From assembly GCF_027595985.1 (NCBI RefSeq), contig NC_073303.1:185726095-185790094 (forward strand): a stretch of 64,000 nucleotides of DNA, read 5' to 3'. Within the stretch, counting starts at the first letter, position 1, and each line of letters starts with the position of its first letter. Of this stretch, positions 1-9,375 are shown piece after piece. The notes below the pieces were generated by a model. That model saw only the letters and a list, made by a program, of their open reading frames with translations, searched no databases and was not told the origin of the DNA. A program made the translations under genes and the position numbers. Origin of the DNA: Sorex araneus (Eukaryota > Chordata > Mammalia > Eulipotyphla > Soricidae).

Positions 1-92
1 CTGTCCCCTGAGCACTGCCAGGAGTGATCCCTGAATGAAGAGCCAAGAGTATGTCCAAGCATAGCAGGGTGTGGCTGCAAAAAGAAAAAAAA
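1..92 (+). mobile_element. SINE-A, 3' part, cut by window edge
   Basis: The sequence opens inside the SINE at the agcactgccaggagtgat motif and runs through the second repeat of that motif to gtgtggctgc and an A-rich tail. The tRNA-like head lies outside the window. Confidence 0.85.
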
Positions 93-836
93 TATAGTAA
101 CTTTAAAAATGTAAAGGAAGAAGAAATAGGACAACACTTTAAGATGCTGAGTCAAATTATTTTCAACTTTGAATGTTATTCAAAACCAAAGAATGAGGCA
201 TAGGTCAAGAAAGAATAAAAAAAATCAGTTGACATTCTAATATATGTTTCTCTATTTGCTCTTTCTTAGATGGTTGAGGTAGATGTTTCCCACTAAAATA
301 ATGAATAGTAAAATGATCAAGTTTTTAAATACATAAACTAGCTAAAAATGGTATGAGAAGTTGTCACTTATAATATCAAGTGACAATAGGACCACTGGTA
401 TAGGGGACAGAAAGTATAGAATTGATTCTTCCCAGGGGCTCCAAGGAGATTGGTGAAAAAGTGAAACAAATTAAAACTGAATTTAAAAAGTTATGAAATA
501 TTTAAACAAGAGTTAGTGTAGGAGAAAGTAAACATTGAAGACTGAAGTACAATAACTAATATTAACAATAAGAGTAACAAAAAATTATAACAGGTACAAT
601 ATGTATTTACTGGACCAAAATGTAAAGTATTATACATATGCTGTGAGTAGTTGTAAATTGAAGTTGTATTTCCATAAAGTAAGCATTAATCTCATAAAAA
701 CTGATGTATAGCTGATTAAGGAAGATAAAGGTATTCAAACAGATGACAGGAAGGGAAACATAGAGACAATTAGGTTTGATGCTGGAAAACATTATTGTTT
801 AAACATAAATTTTTTTCTTATGAAACTCTGTAGCTG
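93..836. other. Unique AT-rich DNA, nothing recognised
   Basis: No coding exon, RNA gene or recognisable repeat is seen. The short open frames here are not supported by composition or splice sites. Confidence 0.5.
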
Positions 837-1030
837 AACCTGAGAAATAGCACAGAGGTTAGGAAGCTTGCATTGCATGGGACTTGCACATTACTGGTTC
901 TATCCACATTACTGATTATGGAAATAGTCCCACAGTACCACCAATAGTGATACCTGAGTACATAACCAAAGCTAGGAATAAGTCTAAAACACAGTCAGGC
1001 ATGAACCCAAAACCAACAAAAAGAAATAAT
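837..1030 (+). mobile_element. SINE-A, old diverged copy
   Basis: A degraded head (aatagcacagaggttaggaagcttgc) is followed by a ggttctatcc B-box remnant. The 3' half keeps agtgatacctgagta and aaagctaggaataagtc before an A-rich end. No TSD is visible, which fits an old insertion. Confidence 0.7.
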
Positions 1031-1055
1031 ATAATTACCTTAGTTTTATTTAGAT

Positions 1056-1110
1056 ATATAATATATATTTATATATAAACATATATACATTTATAAATAA
1101 ATAAAAACAC
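1056..1110. repeat. AT-rich simple repeat
   Basis: Imperfect (TA)n/(ATAAA)n low-complexity sequence directly behind the old SINE tail, probably grown from it. Confidence 0.6.
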
Positions 1111-1561
1111 TCACAGACATATAGATAATGGAAAGGTTCCCTCCATTATAATGTGTGTTTCTGAAAAAAGATTAGTAAATTACCAACATGGTAACTGCAC
1201 CACAATGTTTTTCCAACTTATAAAGTTATAATTTTAACCACTCTACAGCTTGATTCAAATAATTTTAATGCATATAAAATAGAAATTGATAAATTAAATA
1301 ACAGATGTAAAAACAATTGATGTTTAGGTTTAATTGTTCTGTTCATCACATGCCATTTGTGTCACGTAACGCATATTTTGTTTTATCCCTAATATCACAA
1401 CATTCAGTCAGTTTCTGAAGATAATTGTTGTGAGACAATGTTTGGTCACCGAGACAAGCATTAGACAGGTTAGGAGAAAGAGCAGTTATGATACTGAACT
1501 CTAATGCTGTGTCCCAACATATGGTCATTCTTAATGAATGACCCATATGCATTTAAGGTAA
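1111..1561. other. Unique AT-rich DNA, nothing recognised
   Basis: No repeat or exon is recognised. The antisense 68-codon frame at 1346-1552 looks fortuitous. Confidence 0.45.
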
Positions 1562-1806
1562 AATGTAGCCATAGCACAGCAGTTATGGTGTTTGCCTTGC
1601 ACACGGCCGACCCAGGTTCGATTCCTATGTCCCTCTTGGAGAAGCCTACAAGCTACTGAGAGTATTCTGCCTGCATGGCAGGGCCTAACAAGCTACCCAT
1701 GCGATTTAGATATGCCAAAAACAGTAACAATACGTCTCACAATGGAGACATTACTGGTGCCTGCTCGAGCAAATTGATGAACAACGGGATGATAGTGCTA
1801 CAGTAT
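1562..1806 (+). mobile_element. SINE-B (RTE-tailed SINE), near full length
   Basis: The tRNA-like head has an intact B box (ggttcgattcc). It is followed by the SINE-B body (gagaagcctacaagctactg, atgccaaaaacagtaacaa) and the RTE-derived tail (caatggagacattactggtg, gagcaaattgatgaacaacg). It ends in gggatgatagtgctacagt with no poly-A, unlike SINE-A. Confidence 0.9.
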
Positions 1807-2039
1807 TCAAATATTGGGGGAGTACCCTGTGAAAGTTTGCTAAGATCATCTCTTTCAACTTCACATTTAACACTATTGCATTCTCTAATAATAAATTTGT
1901 CAATGGAGGGAGTGGGATATTAAAATCTTAAGTTTATTCTAAGAGTTTTTACTATTATTCTCCTCTCCTACATTTTATAACTTTTAGGTAGGTACCTTGT
2001 TATTTCCAAGTGGGAATACTTTTTGATTTATAGAAGTTC

Positions 2040-2830
2040 TTTAAATATACCTGGAGGATCGTTCAGTGAAAATAAATTCCTTTGGCTATTATTTGTAAAA
2101 CTCTTTATTTCTCTTTCAAATATGAGTAATAACCTAGCTGGGTAGAGTATTCTTGGTTGGAGTTCTGTTCCAGTCAGTTCTTTTATAAATCATTCTCCTG
2201 TCTCCTGTACTGTAAAGTTTCAGTTGATAAATCTGCTTCTAAGCAAGGGATTCCTTTATGTGAGGCTTTTTGCTCTTCTCTTGGTGCTTTAAAATTTTCG
2301 TTTTATCTTTGATCCATGCCATTTGGATTACAATATCTTGCTATGTGTTTTTTTAGACTTAGACTTATTATCTTTAGATTTCAAACTTCTTAGATATGAC
2401 TGCCTCATCTCTCAGTTTGGAGAAGTTCTTGGCTGTTATTTTTTTAAATATGATGTCTGCCCATTTCTTCTCTTTCAGAACACTTAAAACATACTATGAT
2501 TTCCTCTTTTAATGCTACATATGGTTTTTATGTTTTCTTCCTTTTACGCTTTGTTAATTTTTCATGGGGTTCTTTAGATGGTTTATTCCACTTGGTTCGT
2601 AAGTTCTCCAGTTTTGTTTTCTTCTTCTACTCTTCTGCTGTTGATCCCACCTATTATATGTTCAGCCTCTTTAATCTTTAAATTTATTATTTACGTTCAG
2701 ACTTTTCTCAATCTCTACAATTTTCTCCTTATTGAAGTAAATATCATTAAGATCGTTTCTTTAATTTCTTCTTCAAATGATTTATATCCCTCTTGTTTTG
2801 TAAGTTTTCTCAACCATCAGTGAGTAATTT
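2040..2830 (-). mobile_element. Ancient L1 5'-region fragment (tentative)
   Basis: The order of phrases (gggtagagtattcttggttgg, gctttaaaattttcgtttta, gaagttcttggctgtta with a following T-run) resembles the antisense of the 5' part of old mammalian L1M elements as I remember it. It is strongly diverged, with no open frame of note. A database comparison would be needed to fix the family. Confidence 0.4.
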
Positions 2831-3970
2831 CTTCCCTACTCCAATTATTCCCCGTATGGGCTTTGGTAGCAGGCTTGATTTATGTGTTTCGAAGCATGCC
2901 TGTGTGAAGACTGAATTTCACAATTGCAAATATCTCTCCACGAAGTTATAAGGATCGGTGGATGATCAGAGGACTTATAGATGCTTATGCAGGATTCTAG
3001 GTACATCACTGAATTCAAAGAGAACTGGCTCTGACTGAGAAATTTGCCATTATAGATGTCTATATCAGCTATAGAGGCAAAGCCAAGTAGGAAGTGACTG
3101 AAAGATTCACAGTCATAGATCCCTGACTTCTATTAAGGTGTTTCTGTCAAGAAAATCTGTGAAAATCATGCTAGGGCATGTCTAACTATAGTCCTATTCC
3201 CTAGCCCCTGTAGTTTTTAGAGCATTCAATCTGGAACTGACAGGAAAAAGAACCAGTTGGCAGTGCGTTGTCAAGGAAAAACAGCAGGTCTGGGGATCAC
3301 CAGGGCCTCACTGCTTTATGTGCCAATCGGTACCCATTTGCCAGGTTGGAAGGGTCTGAGTGGTGAGGAATAAGTGCCCAACTGTGACTGTATGCTGCAT
3401 CTGAAATGCTCTGGAAAGAATCCCAATTTCTTTTTTCATGAGTATCCAACAGACATTAAACTGAAGAACTGGGCAGTATCTGGGGAGCCCCATGCTGGGT
3501 TGGATATAGGAGGAAGCTGGGACCTAAGAATAATTTGGTAATGGAGCAGAGTCTTCCTGAACTTGAGTTGACAAGGGAATATAAAAGGAAGTGCTCGCCC
3601 TTGAGAGTTGATTAAACTCTGAGAGATGCAGGTATTTCCTTTCTACCTGGTGAAACTGACTTCTTAAGAGTCAGATGTGAGCTGGTAGGTATTGTGTCTA
3701 CGTGTCTGCCAGAAAGAAATAATCATGGTATTACTTTGCCCCCAGTAAGGATAACTGAGCTTTCTTCTAAGAGTGAGGGCATCTCTTCTCAGTGTTTTGC
3801 TGTCAGGTTCTACTACCGTGGAAAATAAGATTCACTAAGGCATCCATCAGCTGTGCTATTAGTACCATTGAGGGATGCTGTCCTGAGGGCACCCACCAGC
3901 CATTTCACCTTCTTTTAAACCATTTTTTCTCTTGCCTCTGAGTTCTGTGTTTTAAGTGTAAGATCCTGAG
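2831..3970 (-). mobile_element. Possible L1 5'UTR continuation
   Basis: This is moderately GC-rich sequence contiguous with the preceding L1-like segment. Phrases such as cagcaggtctggggatcacc and ccagttggcagtgcgttgtc suggest an old L1 5'UTR in the same orientation. It could instead be unrelated single-copy DNA. Confidence 0.25.
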
Positions 3971-4084
3971 CTTAGAGCTCTGCAACCACCCTGCTCTAAG
4001 GGTAAAGTTCTCCAATTCAAAACTCTGGTCCTGGTTATAGCTTGTTGCCCCAAGAATTTTTTTTATTCATGCACCTTTTTGGTA

Positions 4085-4510
4085 ATTTTAAATTTCTTTT
4101 TTGAGGAAGTTTCTGATCCTTTCTTCTCCCATTTTTTTTGGAAGGGATTGGATTTTTTTTTTCTTGTAAGGTTTAACCAATCCCTTATATATCTTTAAAA
4201 TTGACCCTTTATCAGAAGATTGTTGGGTGAATAAACTTTCCGATTCCACAGGCTGTCCTTGTACCTTGGTCACTATTATTTTTGAGGTTCAGAAGCTTTT
4301 TAGCTTAATGTAGTCCCATTGGTTGATCTTTGCTTCCAGTTGGTTAGTCAGTGGTATTTCATCTTTGGAGCTACCTTTAACTTCAATATTACTGTTCCAA
4401 TTTCCTCTAGTGATATGTCTATTTAGATATTCCAAGTCTTCTTGATTCATCTTGTGGAGGGGGAATTATAGGAATCCAGGAAATTATCCATTTCTTCTAG
4501 GTTCTGTTAT
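4085..4510 (-). mobile_element. L1 ORF2 fragment, inverted 5' part
   Basis: The minus strand reads L1 ORF2 of the late region (TKVQGQPVESESLFTQQSSD and SILKIYKGLV), matching the homologous segment of the L1 at 62380-62600. At about 4390 it jumps to an upstream ORF2 region, so an internal deletion is present. The next L1 block (from 4555) is on the opposite strand, as in twin-primed insertions. Confidence 0.7.
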
Positions 4511-4525
4511 TTCATGTGAACATTC

Positions 4526-4554
4526 TGCAAAAATAAAATAAAATAAAATAAAAC
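4526..4554 (+). repeat. (AAAAT)n short tandem repeat
   Basis: About five aaaat units at the switch point between the minus-strand and plus-strand L1 blocks. Confidence 0.7.
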
Positions 4555-5013
4555 CCTAGAAACTGGGCTCTCATTTGATCCAGCAATACCACTTCTGGGA
4601 ATATATCCTGGGGGCCCAAAACCATCTGTACTCCTATGTTCATTGCAGCACTATTCACAATAGCCAGAACCTGTAAACAACCTGAGTGCCCAAGAACAGA
4701 CAAATGGATAAAGAAACTCTGATACATCCTCACAATAGAATTCTATGCAGATGTTAGGAAAAATTAAGTCATGAAACTTGTCTATAAGTGGATGGACATG
4801 GAGAATATAATACTAAATGAAATGTGTTATGTGAATATTCATTCAGTCAGAGGCGCTGAGACAGGGAACATGAGTGAAATTATTTTCACAGAGAATCACA
4901 GGGTTCACTCAGACCCTGTGACAGAGGTAGGGTGTCCTGAAATCTCCTTTTGTTACCATCCTATTTTTCATACCTCTAAAGGACTCAATACCATGAGTGC
5001 ATCAATAAAGACA

Positions 5014-5098
5014 TTACAGGAAGAACTTGCAAAGACAAAGAAGTTACAGGAAGAAAGTACAAAGACAAAAAGGTTACAGGAAGGGCATGCAAAACTCA
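5014..5098 (+). repeat. ~30-bp tandem repeat, three units
   Basis: Three degenerate units share caaagacaaa and gttacaggaaga. Read as protein they give a leucine/lysine-rich, coiled-coil-like stretch (TLQEELAKTKKLQEES), but they lie inside the LTR-like insertion and are more likely enhancer-type repeats. Confidence 0.7.
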
Positions 5099-5142
5099 AA
5101 GCTCTTCTGCATACTAATAACAAACAGGTCAGTACCTTTTAT

Positions 5143-5222
5143 CTGCCTATTGAAAACAAACAAGCTAAGTACCTAGGATCTGCATATTGAAAACAAGCAG
5201 GCTAGGTAGACACCTAGGATCT
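5143..5222 (+). repeat. ~46-bp imperfect duplication
   Basis: Two units share tattgaaaacaa and cctaggatctg. The second carries a small insertion. Both lie inside the LTR-like block. Confidence 0.6.
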
Positions 5223-5479
5223 GTGAAAAGAGGAAGACTGACTCCTTCAGTATACTGAAATTTATGAAATTATTTACAAATGCACCTTAAAAAAAGAGAT
5301 GTTTAGCTTCATAACAAACAGACAGTACCCATGAAAAATCTTGCCTATATTCATGGAGCCCTTGTTCCTGCCCATTTTGGGGTCAGTCTACATGGTTCAT
5401 CCTGATGACCTAGTCCGGCCCCAGCAAAATGAGTCAAAAGAAGAGAGACAGATATAGAATGACTGCATTCATCTGGGGT

Positions 5480-5715
5480 CACTGTCATCCCATTGCTCAC
5501 TGATTTGTTCCAGCAGGCACCAGTAACATCTTTCATTGAGAGACTTATTGTTACTATTTTTGGCATATTCAATACGCACGGGTAGCTTTCCAGGCTCTGC
5601 CGTGGGCGCAATACTCTCGGTAGCTTGCCGGGCTCTCTGAGAGGACGGAGGGATTGAACATAGGTGGGCTGTGTGAAAAGTGAACGCCGAACCGCTGTGC
5701 TATCACTCCAGCCCC
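5480..5715 (-). mobile_element. SINE-B, full length, with TSD
   Basis: The reverse-strand tail (cactgtcatccc, ccagcaggcaccagtaacat) leads through gagagcccgg-type body to the head (ctatcactccagcccc). The 9-bp target repeat atctggggt lies at 5471-5479 and 5716-5724. The target is the 3'UTR of the surrounding L1, so this insertion is younger than that L1. Confidence 0.9.
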
Positions 5716-6146
5716 ATCTGGGGTAAACAAAAATTATATAGTATAAACTCATATTCAAGGCCTGGGCAAAAAGGGGCAAGGAGGACTGGTCGGTGGTGGA
5801 ATCTACCACAAGTGTATGTGTGTGGTAGAGAGTCGGTAAGACAGAGAAAGAATCAGTATGAAGATAATAATTGGAGATCATCACAGTGGACAAGGTCCGA
5901 GTGTAAAAGTAGATAAAAGAATATATATGATAACTTTCCAGTATCTGTATTACAAATCCAATGACCAAAAGGAAAGAAAGAGAGCAAGTGATGTTGTGAG
6001 AAAATAAGCGCTTCTCCAGATCAGAAGGCACTTAGAACACTTTTCTTTGTTAAGGTATTTTTTAATATGTGGAGTGCTGTTGGACAAAAATAATTATTGG
6101 AAATTTAGGATTTATTAGCAGTGATCATTATAGGCAAATTGGGAGG

Positions 6147-6392
6147 TATCACTGTATCACTGTCATCCCACTCAAGTGGACGCCAGTAATATCTCCATTA
6201 GTCTTGGCCCTGAGATTTTAGCAGCCTCTCTTTACTTATCCTTCAATGGTGCTGCACTGGAGGCTCTTTTGGGGTCAGGAGAATGAGACCCATCATTGTT
6301 ATTGTTTTTGGCATATTGAATACATCACAGGGAGGAGCAGGAAGGATACTCTCCGTAGCTTGTCAAATTCTCTGTGAGGGAGAATTACACAA
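6147..6392 (-). mobile_element. SINE-B, long-body variant, head missing
   Basis: The tail ends in the tandem tatcactg unit twice, then gtcatccc. Between the tail and the ccaaaaacaataacaa body is an extra ~100-bp cassette (read on the minus strand: agagcctccagtgcagcacc, gtaaagagaggctgctaaaa). The same cassette is in the copy at 25465. The tRNA head is absent. Confidence 0.8.
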
Positions 6393-6960
6393 TAAGAAGT
6401 TGTGAGGGACTTCTATTCAATGAAAAATAAAGTTGAACAGACTTGTCTGAATAGAAACTTAAGTATGACTAGGTCGATGATAAGTAGAGCTAAATATGGA
6501 AGCCTGACTGCTCACTGGAGTATGGCCAAAGAATAGCACGTGGTAGCTGAACTCAATAAGATGATTTTTATTAAGAAATGAATATTGGTATTTAAACGAA
6601 TCTCAGAAAGACATCATAACACACATTGTGAAAGATGAAAGTAAGTCTATATTTGGGTTTCATTTAAAATGTGGGTCTAATTTGGCAGATCTAACATCAT
6701 TGAATTGTATGGACTATAAAAAGCAAAGATGCTAGAGTTTAGGGAGCTGCCACCATTCACTGAACTCTATAAGTCATTTACTAGTCTCTCTATATTTTCT
6801 AGTAATGTGCTTCTGTTATTGTCAAGTGAATGTATTAAATAGCAGTTTTGCTCTGCCCAAAACGTACCAATGAACTTTTAAAAATCCCTTGTCATGACGT
6901 ATAGCTGGAATGGTGGGAAAGTTAGAAACATAAGCAAATTGCTAAGCACAGGTAAGCAGG
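6393..6960. other. Unique DNA, nothing recognised
   Basis: No repeat, exon or RNA gene is recognised. Confidence 0.45.
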
Positions 6961-6967
6961 GAGGTGG

Positions 6968-7000
6968 CCAGAGGTGGACACTCTTCATGGCCACCTCTGG
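6968..7000. repeat. Perfect 10-bp inverted repeat
   Basis: ccagaggtgg (6968-6977) and ccacctctgg (6991-7000) are separated by 13 bases, giving a stable hairpin. Function is unknown. Confidence 0.7.
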
Positions 7001-7112
7001 GATCTGGGCAAAGGTCAATAGATCATAAATAGTAAGGCTGACCACAACAGAACAGAAGGACCCAGACTAAACTCTTACCTAGGAAAGTGGGTCCACCAAA
7101 AAGTTAGTACAT

Positions 7113-7282
7113 GGGGCCGGAGCGATAGCACAGCGGGTAGGGCGTTTGCCTTGCACGCGCCTGACCCGGGTTCGATCCCCGGCATCCCATATGGTCCCCC
7201 AAGCACCGCCAGGAGTAATTCCTGAGTGCAGAGCCAGGAGTAACCCCTGAGCATCGCTGGGTGTGACCCAAAAAGAAAAAAA
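7113..7282 (+). mobile_element. SINE-A, young full-length copy
   Basis: A complete head (gagcgatagcacagcgggta, ggttcgatcccc), both ccaggagtaa motifs and gtgacccaaaaag-A tail are present. The TSD aaagttagtacat flanks it (ends at 7112; 7283-7295). Near-consensus sequence and an intact TSD indicate a recent insertion. Confidence 0.95.
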
Positions 7283-7442
7283 AAAGTTAGTACATTAGTA
7301 CATGTCTCTATAGGATCTAAAACAAAATAGCCACCACAATGATTCCCGGAAGCCAGCCCCTCCACCCTGCCCTCCAAAGCCCTGTGCTGTGTTCTTTCCA
7401 CCTCGATGTTTATGGTGAAATAGCCAATCTAAAAATGCAATT

Positions 7443-8061
7443 CCTACTATGCAGCTGTTAGAAAAGACAAAGTCATGAAATTTGCATATAAGTGGATCAA
7501 TGTGGAAAGTATCCTGTTGAGTGAAATGAGTCAGAAAGAAAGAGACAGACATAGAAAGATCACACTCATCTGTGGAATATAAAGTAGCAGAATGGGACAC
7601 TAAAACCCAAGCATAGTAGAGATAAGAACCAGGAGGTCTGCCCCACAGCTTGGAAACTAGTCTCACAAGCTGTGGGAAAAAGTATCTGAGATAGAGAAGG
7701 GGGCACCTAGTAGAGAATCTTGAGAGGACCCACTCGGGTTGAAAACTGCATTCCGAAAGTAGAATATAGACAGAACATGATGGCCACTCAACACCTGTAT
7801 TGCAAACTACAACACCCAAAAGGAGAGAGAACAAAAGGGAATGCCTTGCTGCAGAGGCAGGATGAGGTGGTGGGGGATGGGGTAGGGGTGGTGGGAGAGA
7901 TACTGGGAACATTGGTGGAGGAGAATGGGCACTGGTGGAGGGATGTAAACGAAATGCAAATATGAAAGTTTATAAGTTTATAAGTTTGTAACTGTACCCT
8001 ATGGTGATTAACTAATAATTTTTTTAAAAAAACAAAGAATTAAAATAAATAAATAAAAATA
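7443..8061 (+). mobile_element. L1, 5'-truncated, with TSD
   Basis: The copy starts in ORF2 and keeps an uninterrupted C-terminus (YYAAVRKDKVMKFAYKWINV through LICGI, stop), followed by ~480 bp of 3'UTR (tgggaacattggtggagga, gtttgtaactgtaccc) and an A-rich tail. The 12-bp TSD aaaaatgcaatt is exact at 7431-7442 and 8062-8073. Confidence 0.95.
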
Positions 8062-8327
8062 AAAAATGCAATTGTGTGTTCTTAAGTAAAAGAGAAATGA
8101 ACACAGAATTGAACATTGCTAAGATTTCCAGAAAAAAATCTTCTACACATAAAAAAGTGCACTGAGCTCCAAGTATGGGCTGCAATTTCTGATGATTACC
8201 TAGTTACAGTTCATCTTGATGTTAAATAATTAAATGTCCTGGCTTTCTTGCCTAAAGATGTTTCCTGTGTGTGTAAGTGAATTTAAGTGAATTCCATGAC
8301 AACATTGTTTCAATAGATATGCTCAGA

Positions 8328-8480
8328 GACTGGAGATATAGTGCTGCAGGAATGATGTCTGCCTTGCATGTGGCCAACCTTTGTTAGGTATCTGCCACCA
8401 AATATGGCCCGCCTAACACCACCAGGAGTGAACCATGAGTGTAGCCAGGAAGTCCTGAGCACAGGCATGTGTGACCCAAA
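8328..8480 (+). mobile_element. SINE-A, diverged
   Basis: gactggagatatagtgctgc head, tgccttgcatgtggccaacc, accaccaggagtgaacc and gtgtgacccaaag identify it. The tail continues into a short GA-rich stretch (to about 8515). Confidence 0.8.
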
Positions 8481-8754
8481 GGGAAGGTGAGAAAGAGAGA
8501 CAGAGACAGAGAAAAACAGGATAACAGGATAAAGGAGAAATGCTCATATATTTGCTCAAAACATGTATGTCTCCAAATGTGATGACATTTTTCACATGTT
8601 AAAAAAAAAATAATGTACTGCTCAATTAACTTTATGGATATTTTTAAACCCAAATGCAGAGGTCTCTCATTTTGGGCCAATTTCATGTCATTCGCTTCTG
8701 AATTTTGGGCCATATTACTAAGCAGTGTCCAAGTGCTACTTCTGTCTCAGTTCC

Positions 8755-8850
8755 CGGGCACAACTACTCCTGGTAATGCCAAGGAGATTAAACAGTACTG
8801 GATTATCAAACCCAGGTTTACTTCACTTGAAAAATGTGCTCAGAATATTT
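8755..8850 (-). mobile_element. SINE-A fragment (tentative)
   Basis: On the plus strand actactcctggtaatgcc is followed by atcaaacccaggttta. This is the order expected of a reverse SINE-A that has lost its head and tail. Confidence 0.4.
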
Positions 8851-9055
8851 TGTTCTCCATGGCTCACATCTGGTATTTAAAATATCTATTGGTCCCTGAA
8901 TCTCCATTTTTAACCATGCTATAAAGCTTTTTCTTTGTAGCTTTTCTGGTTTTCTCTAACATGCCCTTTTGAATTTTTTAACCTCCACTTCATTCATTCT
9001 CTACTTTTTCAACTTTCTCATGGATTCACAGTTATTTTTAAAGGTAAATCATCTA

Positions 9056-9362
9056 CACTTGATCTTAGCCAAACTCGGGTTGAAAGCTGTGTACCAAAAG
9101 TAGGCTATAGACCGAATATAATGGCCACTCAATACCGCTATTGCAAACTACAACATCCAACAGGAGAGAGAACAAAAGGGAATGACCTGCCGCAGAGGCG
9201 AGATGGGGTGGTAGGGGTTGGAGTGGGGGTGGTGGGAGAGATACTGGGAACATTGGTGGAGGAGAATGGGCACTGGTGGAGGGATATAAACTAAACACAA
9301 ACATGAAAGTTTACAAGTTTGTAACTGTGCCCCATGGTGATTCACTAATAAAAATTTTTTAA
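9056..9362 (+). mobile_element. L1 3' end fused to antisense U2 snRNA piece
   Basis: The insert between TSDs gtaaatcatcta (9044-9055 and about 9375-9386) begins cacttgatcttagccaaa. That is the reverse complement of U2 snRNA nucleotides about 16-33 (the match extends back through cta of the TSD to nt 36). It then passes into L1 3'UTR at actcgggttg and ends at ctaataaaaattttttaaaa. The U2 piece is inverted relative to the L1. Priming by the target strand on U2 RNA would produce this arrangement. Confidence 0.8.
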
Positions 9363-9375
9363 AAATAAAATAAAA

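Larger units (their letters stand above)
4825..5426. mobile_element. Solo LTR-like insertion inside L1
   Basis: This 602-bp block begins tgttatgtg and ends ccccagca, so it has TG...CA termini. It is flanked by the 5-bp direct repeat aaatg (4820-4824 and 5427-5431). Removing it with one aaatg restores L1 sequence that matches the uninterrupted L1 at 7520-7540. That is the signature of a solo retroviral-type LTR. An aataaa lies at 5004-5009 on the plus strand, but orientation is not settled. Tandem repeats of ~30 bp (5014-5098) and ~46 bp (5143-5222) lie inside, as is common in U3 regions. No internal retroviral genes are present, and the family is unknown to me. Confidence 0.6.
4555..5996 (+). 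mobile_element. L1 ORF2 end and 3'UTR, split by an LTR and a SINE
   Basis: The L1 runs from the ORF2 segment encoding GSHLIQQYHFWEYIL through SQNL, then KLVYKWMDMENIILNEM, to 4824. It resumes at 5427 with aaatgagtcaaaagaagaga and is interrupted again by a SINE-B at 5480-5715. The 3'UTR (cagtatctgtattacaaatcc, accaaaaggaaagaaagag) then continues to about 5996. The two interruptions account for the broken reading. No poly-A end is visible, so the 3' boundary is approximate. Confidence 0.75.

Noticed and set aside
5014..5098. CRISPR-like repeat array
   Set aside because: Three degenerate 30-bp units without spacers, in mammalian DNA; an LTR-type tandem repeat fits better.
5351..6031. 226-codon minus-strand open frame
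   Set aside because: It covers the LTR end, L1 3'UTR and a SINE-B in mixed orientation.
7113..7190. tRNA gene calls on SINE heads (A and B boxes present in most copies)
   Set aside because: The copies are followed by SINE bodies and flanked by TSDs, and lack a complete cloverleaf. They are tRNA-derived SINEs, not tRNA genes.
7295..7912. 205-codon minus-strand open frame
   Set aside because: It is the antisense of an L1 ORF2 end and 3'UTR with the flank.
9056..9075. U2 snRNA gene or pseudogene
   Set aside because: Only about 20 nt match, antisense, at an L1 junction.
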